Shown: positions 25,565-34,790 of the stretch, in pieces | Numbering within the stretch: the stretch's first letter is position 1 | How the letters are laid out: each line of letters opens with the position of its first letter | Assembly (NCBI GenBank): GCA_016929655.1 | Contig: JAFGIJ010000090.1 | Span: 1 to 37,005 of the forward strand | Direction of reading: 5' to 3' | Length of the DNA stretch: 37,005 bases | DNA from: Clostridia bacterium | GTDB lineage: Bacteria; Bacillota; Clostridia; DUPQ01 | The notes under the pieces: model-generated | The model's database searches: none | Told to the model about the DNA's origin: nothing | The model's input: the letters and a program-made list of their open reading frames with translations, nothing else | Program-made: the position numbers and the translations under genes

Positions 25565-26623
25565 TTATGAATATTCTTCAACCAGCTTAAGCTGTTCTTC
25601 TTCATTTTCTGCCCTGGTTCTTATCAATAACCTGCAGTTTGAAAACACTTTTACAAATTCCTTTATCTCCCACGGGTTCAAAAACACATACAGTCCTTTG
25701 CCTGCCCTGATGATTTTATCATACATATCATAATATGATTCATCTGCATTACCCGGCGTTCCGGCTCCGGGCACCCATTGAATTGCATTGATGTTCTCTA
25801 TTTCCAGCAGAGCATCAAGATGTCTGACTGAACCGGGTCCATCCAGATGGTAAATAACATTATCAATTCTATCCGCCTGTTTTCTTAAATAAGGAATTTC
25901 AAACTTTTTGAACATATCCTCTGACAGCATACAGGAAATATCGCTTTGCAGAACACTTGTACTACCTTTTCCCAGAAGATTGTAGTGTGTATAAGCTGTG
26001 TATCCTGCGTCATCCATGATAATATCAGTTATTTCATCAAACACCTTTTCCCAGACCATGTAGAGCTTGTCCAGGACTTCAATGACCCCGTCCGGATCAT
26101 CCATAAGCTCTACCAACAGTCTTTCAGGTCCCATTACAGCTGACAGGATATCAAGGTTCTGCTGCAGATCCGGCATGGATGGTCTGAATATGTTCCCTGA
26201 CATTCTTTTATAATACTTTGCTGAATCAATGGTCCATTTATACCATGCAAAGTCACTTGAATGACCGCCATCAGACTTGTAAACCAACATTTCACATCGT
26301 TCTTTTATTTCATCCAATGTATTTTGGGTCTCACTGAACCAAATTGTATTTTCACTGTAAATCGGTTCTGAGCCTATAAATGTCGATAGACTGCCGGGAC
26401 CCAGATATGGAGCGAGATCGGGAAAAACCTCCCCATGAAAACTCTTTTGTTCAAAGAAAGCCTTATGCTTTTTTAAATTCATTCTGTAATCTGAAAAATC
26501 CCCAATGTCTTTGTATGAAGGTGATTTAACCGACACATCAGCCACAATCAACCTGAGTCCGTTCTGTCGATTCCACCAAGCGTCAAATTTATTCGTTGTT
26601 TCATCCCAGTTGGTCTTTAACAT
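25565..26623 (-). CDS. Uroporphyrinogen decarboxylase (URO-D)-like family protein
   Basis: 352 aa; [30 protein letters not shown]...[14 protein letters not shown] and overall layout of URO-D-like TIM barrels often found in sugar/methyltransfer contexts. Confidence 0.75.
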   Translation of the reverse strand: MLKTNWDETTNKFDAWWNRQNGLRLIVADVSVKSPSYKDIGDFSDYRMNLKKHKAFFEQKSFHGEVFPDLAPYLGPGSLSTFIGSEPIYSENTIWFSETQNTLDEIKERCEMLVYKSDGGHSSDFAWYKWTIDSAKYYKRMSGNIFRPSMPDLQQNLDILSAVMGPERLLVELMDDPDGVIEVLDKLYMVWEKVFDEITDIIMDDAGYTAYTHYNLLGKGSTSVLQSDISCMLSEDMFKKFEIPYLRKQADRIDNVIYHLDGPGSVRHLDALLEIENINAIQWVPGAGTPGNADESYYDMYDKIIRAGKGLYVFLNPWEIKEFVKVFSNCRLLIRTRAENEEEQLKLVEEYS

Positions 26624-26631
26624 ATAAACAA

Positions 26632-26653
26632 GGTCCGGAACTTATTCCGGACC
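26632..26653 (-). terminator. Hairpin terminator at the end of the efp/small-protein transcript
   Basis: GGTCCGGAA-CTTA-TTCCGGACC perfect 9-bp stem; minus strand continues TTGTTTATAT; overlaps the end of the 26642..26854 CDS. Confidence 0.6.
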
Positions 26654-26854
26654 GTCTCCATCTTTTAATCTGTCCTCAATCTCAGAAAGCCTCATATCAA
26701 ATTCATCAACTGCATCAACCAAATCATCTGCGACCAGTGCACAGTCCTCTAGGACCTCAATCATTTTCTTAATGAAAAGCCTGTATTTGGTATCCCACTC
26801 AATAACTTCTGCTTCCTCAATCAGTTTTTTGACCCGGTCTGCAAGATAATCCAT
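26642..26854 (-). CDS. Small acidic protein, possibly CD1247 N-terminal-domain-like
   Basis: 70 aa, MDYLADRVKKLIEEAEVIEWDTKYRLFIKKMIEVLEDCALVADDLVDAVDEFDMRLSEIEDRL; immediately downstream of efp. Family assignment is from memory. Confidence 0.6.
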   Translation of the reverse strand: MDYLADRVKKLIEEAEVIEWDTKYRLFIKKMIEVLEDCALVADDLVDAVDEFDMRLSEIEDRLKDGDGPE

Positions 26855-26855
26855 A

Positions 26856-27413
26856 TCAGGCTCTTTCCATATATTCGCCTGTTCTTGTGTCTATCCTGAT
26901 TTTATCTCCAATATTGACAAACAATGGAACCTTGACCATGGCTCCGGTTTCAACCTTAGCCGGTTTGTTTGCACCTTGGGTTGTATCCCCTCTGAACCCG
27001 GGTTCGGTTTCAACTACTTCAAGCACCACAAAGAATGGCGGTTCAATTCCAAATACTTTTCCCTTATATGCAAGTACTTCAACAGTTTCATTTTCCTTGA
27101 TGAATTTCAAGGCATCGCCAAGCTGACTTTCATTTATGGGCTCCTGCTCATATGTTTCAACATCCATGAAGTAGTATAACTGACCATCATTGTAGAGGTA
27201 CTGCATATTCCTTTTATCGACCCTGGCTTTTTCGTATTTATCGTTAGGGTTGAATGTTCTTTCAACAGTTGACCCGGTAATTATATTCTTTACCTTTGCC
27301 CTTACAAATGCCGCACCTTTTCCCGGCTTTACATGCTGGAACTCAATGACCTGGCAAAGCTGCCCGTCCATCTCAAATGTGAGTCCATTCCTAAAATCTC
27401 CTGCACTTATCAT
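26856..27413 (-). CDS. efp: Elongation factor P
   Basis: [66 protein letters not shown] at 27413 follows GGAGG. Confidence 0.97.
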   Translation of the reverse strand: MISAGDFRNGLTFEMDGQLCQVIEFQHVKPGKGAAFVRAKVKNIITGSTVERTFNPNDKYEKARVDKRNMQYLYNDGQLYYFMDVETYEQEPINESQLGDALKFIKENETVEVLAYKGKVFGIEPPFFVVLEVVETEPGFRGDTTQGANKPAKVETGAMVKVPLFVNIGDKIRIDTRTGEYMERA

Positions 27414-27444
27414 CAGTGATACCTCCATAACATATATCGTTTTG

Positions 27445-27473
27445 ATTTTACCTTATTAAGTTAACCTTTGCAA
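27445..27473 (-). promoter_or_regulatory. efp promoter
   Basis: Minus strand TTGCAA (27468-27473), 17-nt spacer, TAAAAT (27445-27450). Confidence 0.5.
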
Positions 27474-27522
27474 TCAGGGTATGATACTATTAGTAAAGAA
27501 AAATTCATCCAAAGAGGTGCTT

Positions 27523-28431
27523 ATGAACACAGAACTAAAAAAACAAAAAACTCATAAAAAGGTCTTCATGGGGCTTTTTATATTCTTTTTTACCCTAACC
27601 CTGATTCTTGGTACAGTTGTCTTGCTTAACTGGGACTATATTCTGTTCAAGGCTTTCATAACAAACAGATATCTCAAGACCGAAATTCTTGATGAAATTT
27701 ATCCTGAATATGTTGGGCAGGAAGTCGATGGAAAGTATTTCAGGTACTTTGACAACCTTAGCATTGCGGCAGTAACTAAGTTAATACGTGATACAGGAGA
27801 TGATTACTATACATATCAATACAATCCTGATCAGTTTGAAAGCTACACTGCTTCCCGGGAGGAAAAAGCCGCTTTATCCAACACAAAGGAATTGACACCG
27901 GATACTGTTTATATGCTTCTGACCAATTTTACTCCCGATTCCCTGGAATTTTTCAAAGCATCCCTATCGGAAATTTCCAATTACAGTAATCTTGTACTCG
28001 ATCTCAGGGATAATGGAGGCGGTGATATTGATGTCATCTTTGAAATAGCAGACTATTTCTTACCAATGAATACCGGTATAGTCACGGAATTCAGACGCCA
28101 TCGCACAACCGAAATACTGACCAAAGAAATTCAGACCCTTGATTTCAACAAAATAGTAATACTTCAGAACAATCATACAGCATCTGCTTCAGAACAGCTG
28201 ATTGCAGCACTTACATATAATCTGGATGAAGTGATTACTGCCGGATTACCTACCTATGGAAAGTCCGTTGGACAGACTAGAATTGCCCTCTTGAATGGCT
28301 TTTATGTAAAAGCCACTACCCTTGAATGGAAGATACCGGATGGCACGGATATTGATGGCAATGGCATAACCCCTGATATCCTTTATGAAGGTGAGGACCT
28401 GCTTGAATACATTCTTGAATCAGTCCTTTGA
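27523..28431 (+). CDS. S41 family peptidase-like (C-terminal-processing-protease-like) membrane-anchored protein
   Basis: ATG at 27523 after AAAGAGGTGC; N-terminal TM; NLVLDLRDNGGGDIDVIFEIADYFLP, HTASASEQLIAALT (Ser) and LPTYGKSVGQ (Lys) match the S41 catalytic core. Confidence 0.85.
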   Translation: MNTELKKQKTHKKVFMGLFIFFFTLTLILGTVVLLNWDYILFKAFITNRYLKTEILDEIYPEYVGQEVDGKYFRYFDNLSIAAVTKLIRDTGDDYYTYQYNPDQFESYTASREEKAALSNTKELTPDTVYMLLTNFTPDSLEFFKASLSEISNYSNLVLDLRDNGGGDIDVIFEIADYFLPMNTGIVTEFRRHRTTEILTKEIQTLDFNKIVILQNNHTASASEQLIAALTYNLDEVITAGLPTYGKSVGQTRIALLNGFYVKATTLEWKIPDGTDIDGNGITPDILYEGEDLLEYILESVL

Positions 28432-28443
28432 TTGAATCATTAA

Positions 28444-28480
28444 AAAAAAGGGGCACTGCCTTTGGCAGTGCCCCTTTTTT
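28444..28480. terminator. Bidirectional intrinsic terminator between convergent S41 and citrate synthase genes
   Basis: AAAAAAGGGGCACTGCC-TTT-GGCAGTGCCCCTTTTTT perfect stem with A and T tracts on both sides. Confidence 0.93.
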
Positions 28481-29822
28481 ACCTATTGTCGATAGGCGTA
28501 TATTCAACTGAATTTATTACACTCTTGTATGCCGGTCTTATTATTCGGCCTCCGTTTATTATCTCTTCTATTACATGTGCTGTCCAACCTGTTACCCTTG
28601 ATGCCGCAAATAATGGTGTAAACAAATCCTTTGGTATCCCCAGCATTTCATAAACAAACCCTGAGTAGAAATCCACATTTGCACAAAGATCCTTGGAATT
28701 CTTTTTGATACCCATGAAAACCTCTGGAGAAAGCCTTTCAACTGATTTATATAATTCAAATTCTTCCATCCTGCCCTTGGACAGTGCCAGTTCCATTGCT
28801 TTGCCTTTCAGAATTTCACATCTTGGATCTGATTTAGTATAAACCGCATGACCTATTCCATATATCAAACCCGACCTGTCAAATGCATCTTTTCTTAATA
28901 TTCTTGCCAGATAATCACTCACTTCACTGTCATTCGACCAGTTTTTAACCGCTGATTTTATTTCGCTCATCATTTCGTTGACTTTTATGTTTGCTCCCCC
29001 GTGCCTTGGTCCTTTGAGCGAACCTACTGCTGCAGCAATTGAAGAATACATATCAGTACCTGATGAAGCCACCACATGTGCTGTGAAAGCAGAGTTATTT
29101 CCTCCGCCGTGTTCAGCATGAAGAACCAGCAGTAAATCAAGGATTTCAGCTTCAAGCTTTGTGTATTCACCTGAATCCCTTGACATCAGCAGTAAATTTT
29201 CAGCTGTTGATAGATTCGGGTCTGGATTCCTTATAACAAGACTTTTATTAAGCATATTGTATGTCTTGGCCTGATAACCATAGGCAATCAGCGCTGGAAA
29301 TCTGGCTATCAGCTCTATACCCTGACGAATAATGTTTACAATACTTATATCATCGGGGTTATCATCATATGAATATAGTACAAGAACACTTCGTGCAAGC
29401 TTGTTCATGATATCATTGCTCGGTGCTTTTAAAATCATATCCTCTAGGAATGAAGCAGGAAGACTTCTGCAAAGACCCAGCAGGCCGCTGAATTTTTCAA
29501 GTTCTTCTTTATCCGGAAGTTTTCCAAACATCAGGAGATAAGCAACTTCCTCAAAACCAAATCTGCCCTGTGAGAGAAATCCATTTGAAATTTCCTCTAC
29601 ATCTATTCCTCTGTAGCGCAGCCTTCCTTCAACGGGAATCTTTTCACCTTCGTCCATGATATAGCCATGAACATCACCAATTTCCGTTAATCCGACTAGA
29701 ACACCGGTTCCATTGGCATTTCTAAGGCCACGCTTTACATCATATTTACTGTAATAAGCCGGCTGGATAATATTGTTCTTTTCTGCCAATGCCCCAAGTT
29801 CCATAATATAGTTCGATTTCAT
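28479..29822 (-). CDS. Citrate synthase / 2-methylcitrate synthase family
   Basis: LRYRGIDVEEI, LHAEHGGGNNSAFTAHVVASSGTDMYSSIAAAVGSLKGPRHGGAN, GIGHAVYTKSDPRCEILK; likely ATG at 29822. Confidence 0.95.
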   Translation of the reverse strand: MKSNYIMELGALAEKNNIIQPAYYSKYDVKRGLRNANGTGVLVGLTEIGDVHGYIMDEGEKIPVEGRLRYRGIDVEEISNGFLSQGRFGFEEVAYLLMFGKLPDKEELEKFSGLLGLCRSLPASFLEDMILKAPSNDIMNKLARSVLVLYSYDDNPDDISIVNIIRQGIELIARFPALIAYGYQAKTYNMLNKSLVIRNPDPNLSTAENLLLMSRDSGEYTKLEAEILDLLLVLHAEHGGGNNSAFTAHVVASSGTDMYSSIAAAVGSLKGPRHGGANIKVNEMMSEIKSAVKNWSNDSEVSDYLARILRKDAFDRSGLIYGIGHAVYTKSDPRCEILKGKAMELALSKGRMEEFELYKSVERLSPEVFMGIKKNSKDLCANVDFYSGFVYEMLGIPKDLFTPLFAASRVTGWTAHVIEEIINGGRIIRPAYKSVINSVEYTPIDNR

Positions 29823-29829
29823 TGTCTCC

Positions 29830-30471
29830 TCACTTTCCAAGCACTCTGTTTCTAGCATTTTTAACATGAATCAGCATATAGTGCTCTGCTCTGATACTGT
29901 CCCTTGCTTCTATTGCCTCAAATATAGCCTTGTGTTCTTCAAGGACCGCTTTCGCTCTTGCAGGTTTTCCAAAGCTGTCGCTCCTTGCTTTTTTCAAATT
30001 ATGGTGGAAGGTACTCAGTATATTCCTTAACGTCTTGCTTCCTGACGCTTTGAAAATCGTTTCATGGAAATCGCCATCCAGCTTGACCAGATGATCCATG
30101 TCCTTCCTGTTTGTATAAAACTCCTGCAGATCAACCAGTTCACGCAATTTCTCCAGAATTTCATCGGTTGCATTTTTTGCTGCTCTTCTTGCTGCCAATC
30201 CTTCAATTGAAATTCTTATTTCATAAATATCCTCAATATCTTGGCTTGTTATTCCTGTAACAATTATGGCTTTGTTGGGGATAGCTTCTACCAATCCTTC
30301 AAGTTCAAGCTGTCGGATTGCTTCTCTTACCGGAGTTCTGCTTACCTTCAGCTGTTCAGAAAGCATATTCTCAGTCAGTTTTTGCCCTTCTTTGTATTTC
30401 CCGCTGATTATGTCCTCTTCAAGCTGTGCAAAAACTTTCTCCCTGAGGGATCCCTGAAATTCATCATTCAA
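29830..30471 (-). CDS. GntR family transcriptional regulator (FadR/FCD subfamily)
   Basis: wHTH GQKLTENMLSEQLKVSRTPVREAIRQLELEGLVEAIPNKAIIVTGIT plus FCD domain; TTG start at 30471 after AGAGGTGAAGG. The longer ORF start (30516) would place the operator and -10 inside the CDS. Confidence 0.93.
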   Translation of the reverse strand: MNDEFQGSLREKVFAQLEEDIISGKYKEGQKLTENMLSEQLKVSRTPVREAIRQLELEGLVEAIPNKAIIVTGITSQDIEDIYEIRISIEGLAARRAAKNATDEILEKLRELVDLQEFYTNRKDMDHLVKLDGDFHETIFKASGSKTLRNILSTFHHNLKKARSDSFGKPARAKAVLEEHKAIFEAIEARDSIRAEHYMLIHVKNARNRVLGK

Positions 30472-30483
30472 AACCTTCACCTC

Positions 30484-30515
30484 TGTATAACTGTATAATT
30501 GTATACAATTATACA
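30484..30515. promoter_or_regulatory. Candidate GntR operator: 24-bp perfect palindrome TGTATAATTGTATACAATTATACA (30492-30515) plus an 8-bp repeat TGTATAAC/TGTATAAT/TGTATACA (30484-30507)
   Basis: Core TTGTATACAA resembles sites bound by GntR/FadR-type regulators; overlaps the -10 of the regulator's own promoter. Confidence 0.85.
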
Positions 30516-30535
30516 TATGCCCAATTGATTGTCAA
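30508..30535 (-). promoter_or_regulatory. Consensus promoter of the GntR-citrate synthase operon
   Basis: Minus strand TTGACA (30530-30535), 16-nt spacer, TATAAT (30508-30513). Confidence 0.85.
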
Positions 30536-30557
30536 GCAAATTATAAATTTTTAGGAA

Positions 30558-31721
30558 TTACTTATTCCGCGAACTGATTTCCCATGCTTTTCCGAGAAGA
30601 TAATTAGAATAGTTATGTTCAGGCGAATTGAGTACATCCTCCAGGAGCTCATCCAGTATTTGTCTGATCTGTCTGCCTTCTTGTGCAACACCGGCTTTGA
30701 TCAGTTCATCACCATCAATCTGCATATCCTGTAAAGAAGTACAATCCCCGGCTTCAAGTATGGCATTATAAACATGGAGGTCTGATCTTCCAAGCAGAAG
30801 AACCCTTTTTGCATCTACAATCCCTATGGAAGATATCAGCTTCCTCACCTGATATTTTGTTGTGTATGGACCTTCTGAAAGTTTATCCATAATGTGCATG
30901 ACACTCTTTATAGTCTTATTCTCTGCTTTTAACAGGTTAAGGATTCTTGCTGCATATTCAGGTTTAAATAAAAAGTATGAGAGTCTTAGTATATAGTCAT
31001 TTTGGAAGGGGATGTTCTTATATCTAAGCAACCTGAAATCAGGGTGAATGCTTCGGCCAAGATTCGTGTCCCTCAGATAAGTTATCTTTTCAGTAAACTT
31101 TCCTTTCAACATTCTGGAAAATTCGCTGTATATCCTTTCCTTTGATATAAGGCTGATGCTTTCAACGTTTCTCATGATGCCCTTTTTAGTCCTTGGTTCA
31201 ATATCAAATCCCAGTTCACATGCAAATCTAACGGCTCTCATCATACGCAGTGCATCTTCCTCAAACCTCTTCTCCGGTTTACCCACTGCCCGGATTATTT
31301 TATTCGCCAGGTCCTCAGTGCCATTGAATAGGTCAATCAACCCTGTATCAAATGCAAATGCCATTGCATTGACAGTAAAATCCCTTCTTTCAAGGTCTTT
31401 CTCAAGATTACCCGTATGTTCAAGTGTATCAGGATGCCTGCTGTCTGAATATCCATTTTCTATTCTATATGTGGTTACATCATAAAAATATCCATTGTGA
31501 TTCACTCTTATGGATCCATACTTAAGACCTACATCATAAGTGTCTTTGAAAATCTTCTTGATTTGTTCCGAAGTGGCATCAGTTGCAATATCAATGTCTG
31601 TAAAGGCTCTGTCAAGCAACGCATCTCTGACACAACCTCCCACGAAATAAGCTTCAAAACCATTTTGTTTTAAAACCTCCCAGGCTCCTCTGTGAACTGC
31701 CAGATATTCTCTGATCATCAT
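30558..31721 (-). CDS. cca: CCA tRNA nucleotidyltransferase / poly(A) polymerase family
   Basis: FEAYFVGGCVRDALLDRAFTDIDIATDATSEQI, RRDFTVNAMAF, EDALRMMRAVRFACELGFDIEPRT; ATG at 31721 chosen because the longer ORF runs through the lysA terminator. Confidence 0.93.
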   Translation of the reverse strand: MMIREYLAVHRGAWEVLKQNGFEAYFVGGCVRDALLDRAFTDIDIATDATSEQIKKIFKDTYDVGLKYGSIRVNHNGYFYDVTTYRIENGYSDSRHPDTLEHTGNLEKDLERRDFTVNAMAFAFDTGLIDLFNGTEDLANKIIRAVGKPEKRFEEDALRMMRAVRFACELGFDIEPRTKKGIMRNVESISLISKERIYSEFSRMLKGKFTEKITYLRDTNLGRSIHPDFRLLRYKNIPFQNDYILRLSYFLFKPEYAARILNLLKAENKTIKSVMHIMDKLSEGPYTTKYQVRKLISSIGIVDAKRVLLLGRSDLHVYNAILEAGDCTSLQDMQIDGDELIKAGVAQEGRQIRQILDELLEDVLNSPEHNYSNYLLGKAWEISSRNK

Positions 31722-31763
31722 TACACCCCTGTAACTATATCCAATTAGATTATACGCTTGCCC

Positions 31764-31797
31764 AAAAAACAGAGCAATGTGTACATTGCTCTGTTTT
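31764..31797 (-). terminator. Intrinsic terminator downstream of lysA
   Basis: AAAACAGAGCAATGT-GT-ACATTGCTCTGTTTT perfect stem with minus-strand T6 run. Confidence 0.9.
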
Positions 31798-31805
31798 CCC
31801 AATTA

Positions 31806-33050
31806 TCAGAAATTTTTTAGAAGATCTTCCAAAGTATCACGCCGTCTTATAAGATTCACAGAACCATCGGTTCTGATCAGTACCTCAGCCGGTCTGAGCC
31901 TGTTGTTGTAATTGGAGCTCATTGAATAACCGTAAGCGCCTGCGTCCATGACTCCAAGTATGTCACCTTCGTTAATTATGGGCATCAGCCTTTCGTGTGC
32001 CATAATATCACCTGTTTCACAGATGTTACCTACGATGTCAACGGTTTCACCAGCCTCTTCTTTTACCAGTTTCCCTTGTCTATAAACTTCAATATCATGA
32101 TGTGAATCATACATTGCAGGTCTTATTAGAGTATTGAAACCCAGGTCAGTTCCAATGTACAATCTATCATAATTGGACTTTCTAACATGAACGGTTCCAA
32201 GAAGAATACAGCTTTCAGCACTTATATACCTCCCCGGCTCACTCCTGAAAAGAATCTTACTTCCATATGAGTCTGTCCATTCATTTAGAATTTTAGCAAA
32301 TTCATTTCCAAATGATTCAAGTTCAAGCCTTTGCTGTCCTTCCTGCTTCCTATATGGAATACCAAAGCCACCTCCGAAATCAACGAATTCAAGGTCTTTG
32401 AACTGTGAAGCAGTCTCAAGCACACTCCTGACTCCCTGCAGGTAATTCTCACCGTCCATGAAAAGTGAGCCGATATGCTGATTTATACCAACAAGCTTTA
32501 ATTTATGCTTTTTAAGTATTTCTTTGACCTGATCTGCTTTGTCAAGATTTATACCGAATTTGGTTTCTTTACCGGCAGTTACAACTTTTTTATGGTGACC
32601 AGCTCCCAGTCCTGGATTGAATCTTACACTCACATCCCCTCCGGGATTCAATTTCCCGAACTTTTCAAGCTGTGAAAGACTGTCGACACTTACAGCTATA
32701 CCTCTTTCAATGGCAAACAGCATTTCTTCATCTGACACATTGTTGCTGATATAGAAAATCTCCTCAGGAGAGAATCCTGCCTTTTCCAGTACATATATCT
32801 CTCCGGGTGACATTGCATCTGCATGCAATCCTTCCTCATGGGCAATCTTCAGAAGAGTCAGATTGGAATTGGCCTTGATTGAATAGGTCACCTGAAATTT
32901 TTCATAAGGCACCATACCTGTCATTTCCCGGCATCTATTTCTGAAAATTTCCTCACTATAAATAAACAAGGGAGACCCGTACTTGCTTAAAAGCATGTCC
33001 GGAGTGTTTCCCTTGTAAAAATCCGTCGTTTCGCTGAAATATACTGTCAC
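31806..33050 (-). CDS. lysA: Diaminopimelate decarboxylase
   Basis: YGSPLFIYSEEIFRNRC, YSIKANSNLTLLKI, FDFGGGFGIPY-type FVDFGGGFGIPY, EPGRYISAESCILLG, ICETGDIMAHER, DAGAYGYSMSSNYNNRLRPAEVL. Confidence 0.95.
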   Translation of the reverse strand: MTVYFSETTDFYKGNTPDMLLSKYGSPLFIYSEEIFRNRCREMTGMVPYEKFQVTYSIKANSNLTLLKIAHEEGLHADAMSPGEIYVLEKAGFSPEEIFYISNNVSDEEMLFAIERGIAVSVDSLSQLEKFGKLNPGGDVSVRFNPGLGAGHHKKVVTAGKETKFGINLDKADQVKEILKKHKLKLVGINQHIGSLFMDGENYLQGVRSVLETASQFKDLEFVDFGGGFGIPYRKQEGQQRLELESFGNEFAKILNEWTDSYGSKILFRSEPGRYISAESCILLGTVHVRKSNYDRLYIGTDLGFNTLIRPAMYDSHHDIEVYRQGKLVKEEAGETVDIVGNICETGDIMAHERLMPIINEGDILGVMDAGAYGYSMSSNYNNRLRPAEVLIRTDGSVNLIRRRDTLEDLLKNF

Positions 33051-33101
33051 TGTCTGCCTCCAATTGATTTTCTAAGATTTTATTCAATGCAGACTTCACT
33101 G

Positions 33102-34790
33102 TCAATCTTTTTTATTGTGTCTCTTAATCTTCTTTGTTGTGGTTTTTTCAAATTCATCTTCCCGTATATGAAAAATCCTGATCCTTTTGAATGTAGGTAA
33201 CTTCTTATTTATCTTCTTTATTTCATCACCTATAATCTTTTTAATTTCATCCATACTTGGTAAATGGTCAGCGATGGTTTCCTTGATGCTTTCGAAATTC
33301 GGAACAATATGCGCTTGTATGAAATTCTCTTTGGTTATATCCTCTTCGCTGTCGGATACTACAGATTCAAGGATGAATGGACTGTTATTAAGATATTCCT
33401 CCAGTTCCTCCGGGAAAATGTTTTTTCCTGTTTTTGTAACTATCAGATTTTTCTTCCTGCCTGTAATTGTATAGAATCCATCCTTGTCCACTTTTCCGTA
33501 GTCTCCTGAATGAAGCCAGCCGTCAACTATTGTTTTTGCTGTTTCTTCGGGCATGTTGTAATACCCAAGCATTACATGGGGACCTTTTATTAAAATTTCA
33601 CCGATCCCATCCTTATCCGGATTATCAATTTTCATTTCATAGCCCGGCAAAGCCATTCCAAGGGCACCATGCTTGTAGAATTTCTCAGGGTTTCCGGCTG
33701 TGCATGGAGAGCATTCCGTCATACCATATCCCTGAAGAATTGGCAGACCCATCTTGTCAAAGGATCTTGAAACACTTGGGCTAAGAGCTGATGCACCGCT
33801 TATTATATGATGTACTCTTCCACCTAGACTAGCATGCACTGTCTTGAATATCTTACGCCTGGATTTAACATTAAGAACAGATGCAATTGCCAGCAATAAA
33901 TTGAAGACAATCTTCTTGACCGGGGAAGCTTCGGCTTTTTTCATAATCTTGCTGTGAACATTCTCGATGATCAAGGGTACTATTACCAGTATTGTGGGTT
34001 TTGTTTCCCTGATGTTTTCTGCTATGAACTTAAGCCCTTCACAGAATGCAACCGTACCGCCGGAACCAATGATTGTAAGAAATCCGCAGGTACATTCAAA
34101 GGTATGGTGAATCGGAAGAATTGACAGTGAAAGGTCTCCGGGCACAATTTTCAGAATTGATTTCATTGCAGCAACGTTTGAAGTCAAATTACTATGGCAT
34201 AGCATAACTCCTTTGGCAACACCTGTTGTCCCGGATGTAAACAAAAGCATGCTCATGACATCCGGGTCTATTTCTGCGTTCAGGAATTCCATGTTTCCAT
34301 CTGCCAGCAGTCCCCTGCCTTTTTCAATGAGTTTTGGATACGAGATATCCCCCGTCTCATCCATGGGAATCTGATAAACAAGGTTTTCACATACCTGGGC
34401 GATTTTTTTAATCTTTGAAGTCTGCTTGCCTGAAAATACGACGGCCTTTAACCCCGATTCCCTGCACAGATAAATCAATTCATCTGTACTGAGTTCCTTG
34501 TCAAGTGGAACAATAACTCCGGTTCCATTTACCGTAGCCATATACGTAACACACCACTCGTACCTATTTTCACCGATAACACCTATTTTTTCATTTTTTA
34601 AGCCCATATCTATGAATGCAGTACCAAGCGCATTTACATCTTCCTGAAATTGCCTGTATGTTGTGGGCTCATATTTTCCATCGATTTTACTAAGAAAAGC
34701 ATTGGAATCCGGATTAGCTTCCACTACCTTACCCAGAAACTCCCTGAGATCCCTTTTTGGGGTCTCATCATAAAATATATTTTTCTTCAC
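33102..34790 (-). CDS. AMP-dependent long-chain acyl-CoA synthetase-like protein
   Basis: LLFTSGTTGVAKGVMLCHSNL, GYGMTECSPCTAGNP, GWLHSGDYGKVDKDGFYTITGRKKNLIVTKTGKNIFPEELE. GTG start overlaps the serS stop (GTGA). Confidence 0.93.
   Translation of the reverse strand: MKKNIFYDETPKRDLREFLGKVVEANPDSNAFLSKIDGKYEPTTYRQFQEDVNALGTAFIDMGLKNEKIGVIGENRYEWCVTYMATVNGTGVIVPLDKELSTDELIYLCRESGLKAVVFSGKQTSKIKKIAQVCENLVYQIPMDETGDISYPKLIEKGRGLLADGNMEFLNAEIDPDVMSMLLFTSGTTGVAKGVMLCHSNLTSNVAAMKSILKIVPGDLSLSILPIHHTFECTCGFLTIIGSGGTVAFCEGLKFIAENIRETKPTILVIVPLIIENVHSKIMKKAEASPVKKIVFNLLLAIASVLNVKSRRKIFKTVHASLGGRVHHIISGASALSPSVSRSFDKMGLPILQGYGMTECSPCTAGNPEKFYKHGALGMALPGYEMKIDNPDKDGIGEILIKGPHVMLGYYNMPEETAKTIVDGWLHSGDYGKVDKDGFYTITGRKKNLIVTKTGKNIFPEELEEYLNNSPFILESVVSDSEEDITKENFIQAHIVPNFESIKETIADHLPSMDEIKKIIGDEIKKINKKLPTFKRIRIFHIREDEFEKTTTKKIKRHNKKD

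Noticed and set aside
25329-25733. 134-aa plus-strand ORF
   Set aside because: Antisense to ThuA and URO-D-like genes; no support.
30492-30515. Possible recombinase (dif/attachment-like) site
   Set aside because: The palindrome overlaps the -10 of a GntR gene and has a GntR-type core; operator is the simpler explanation and no recombinase is nearby.
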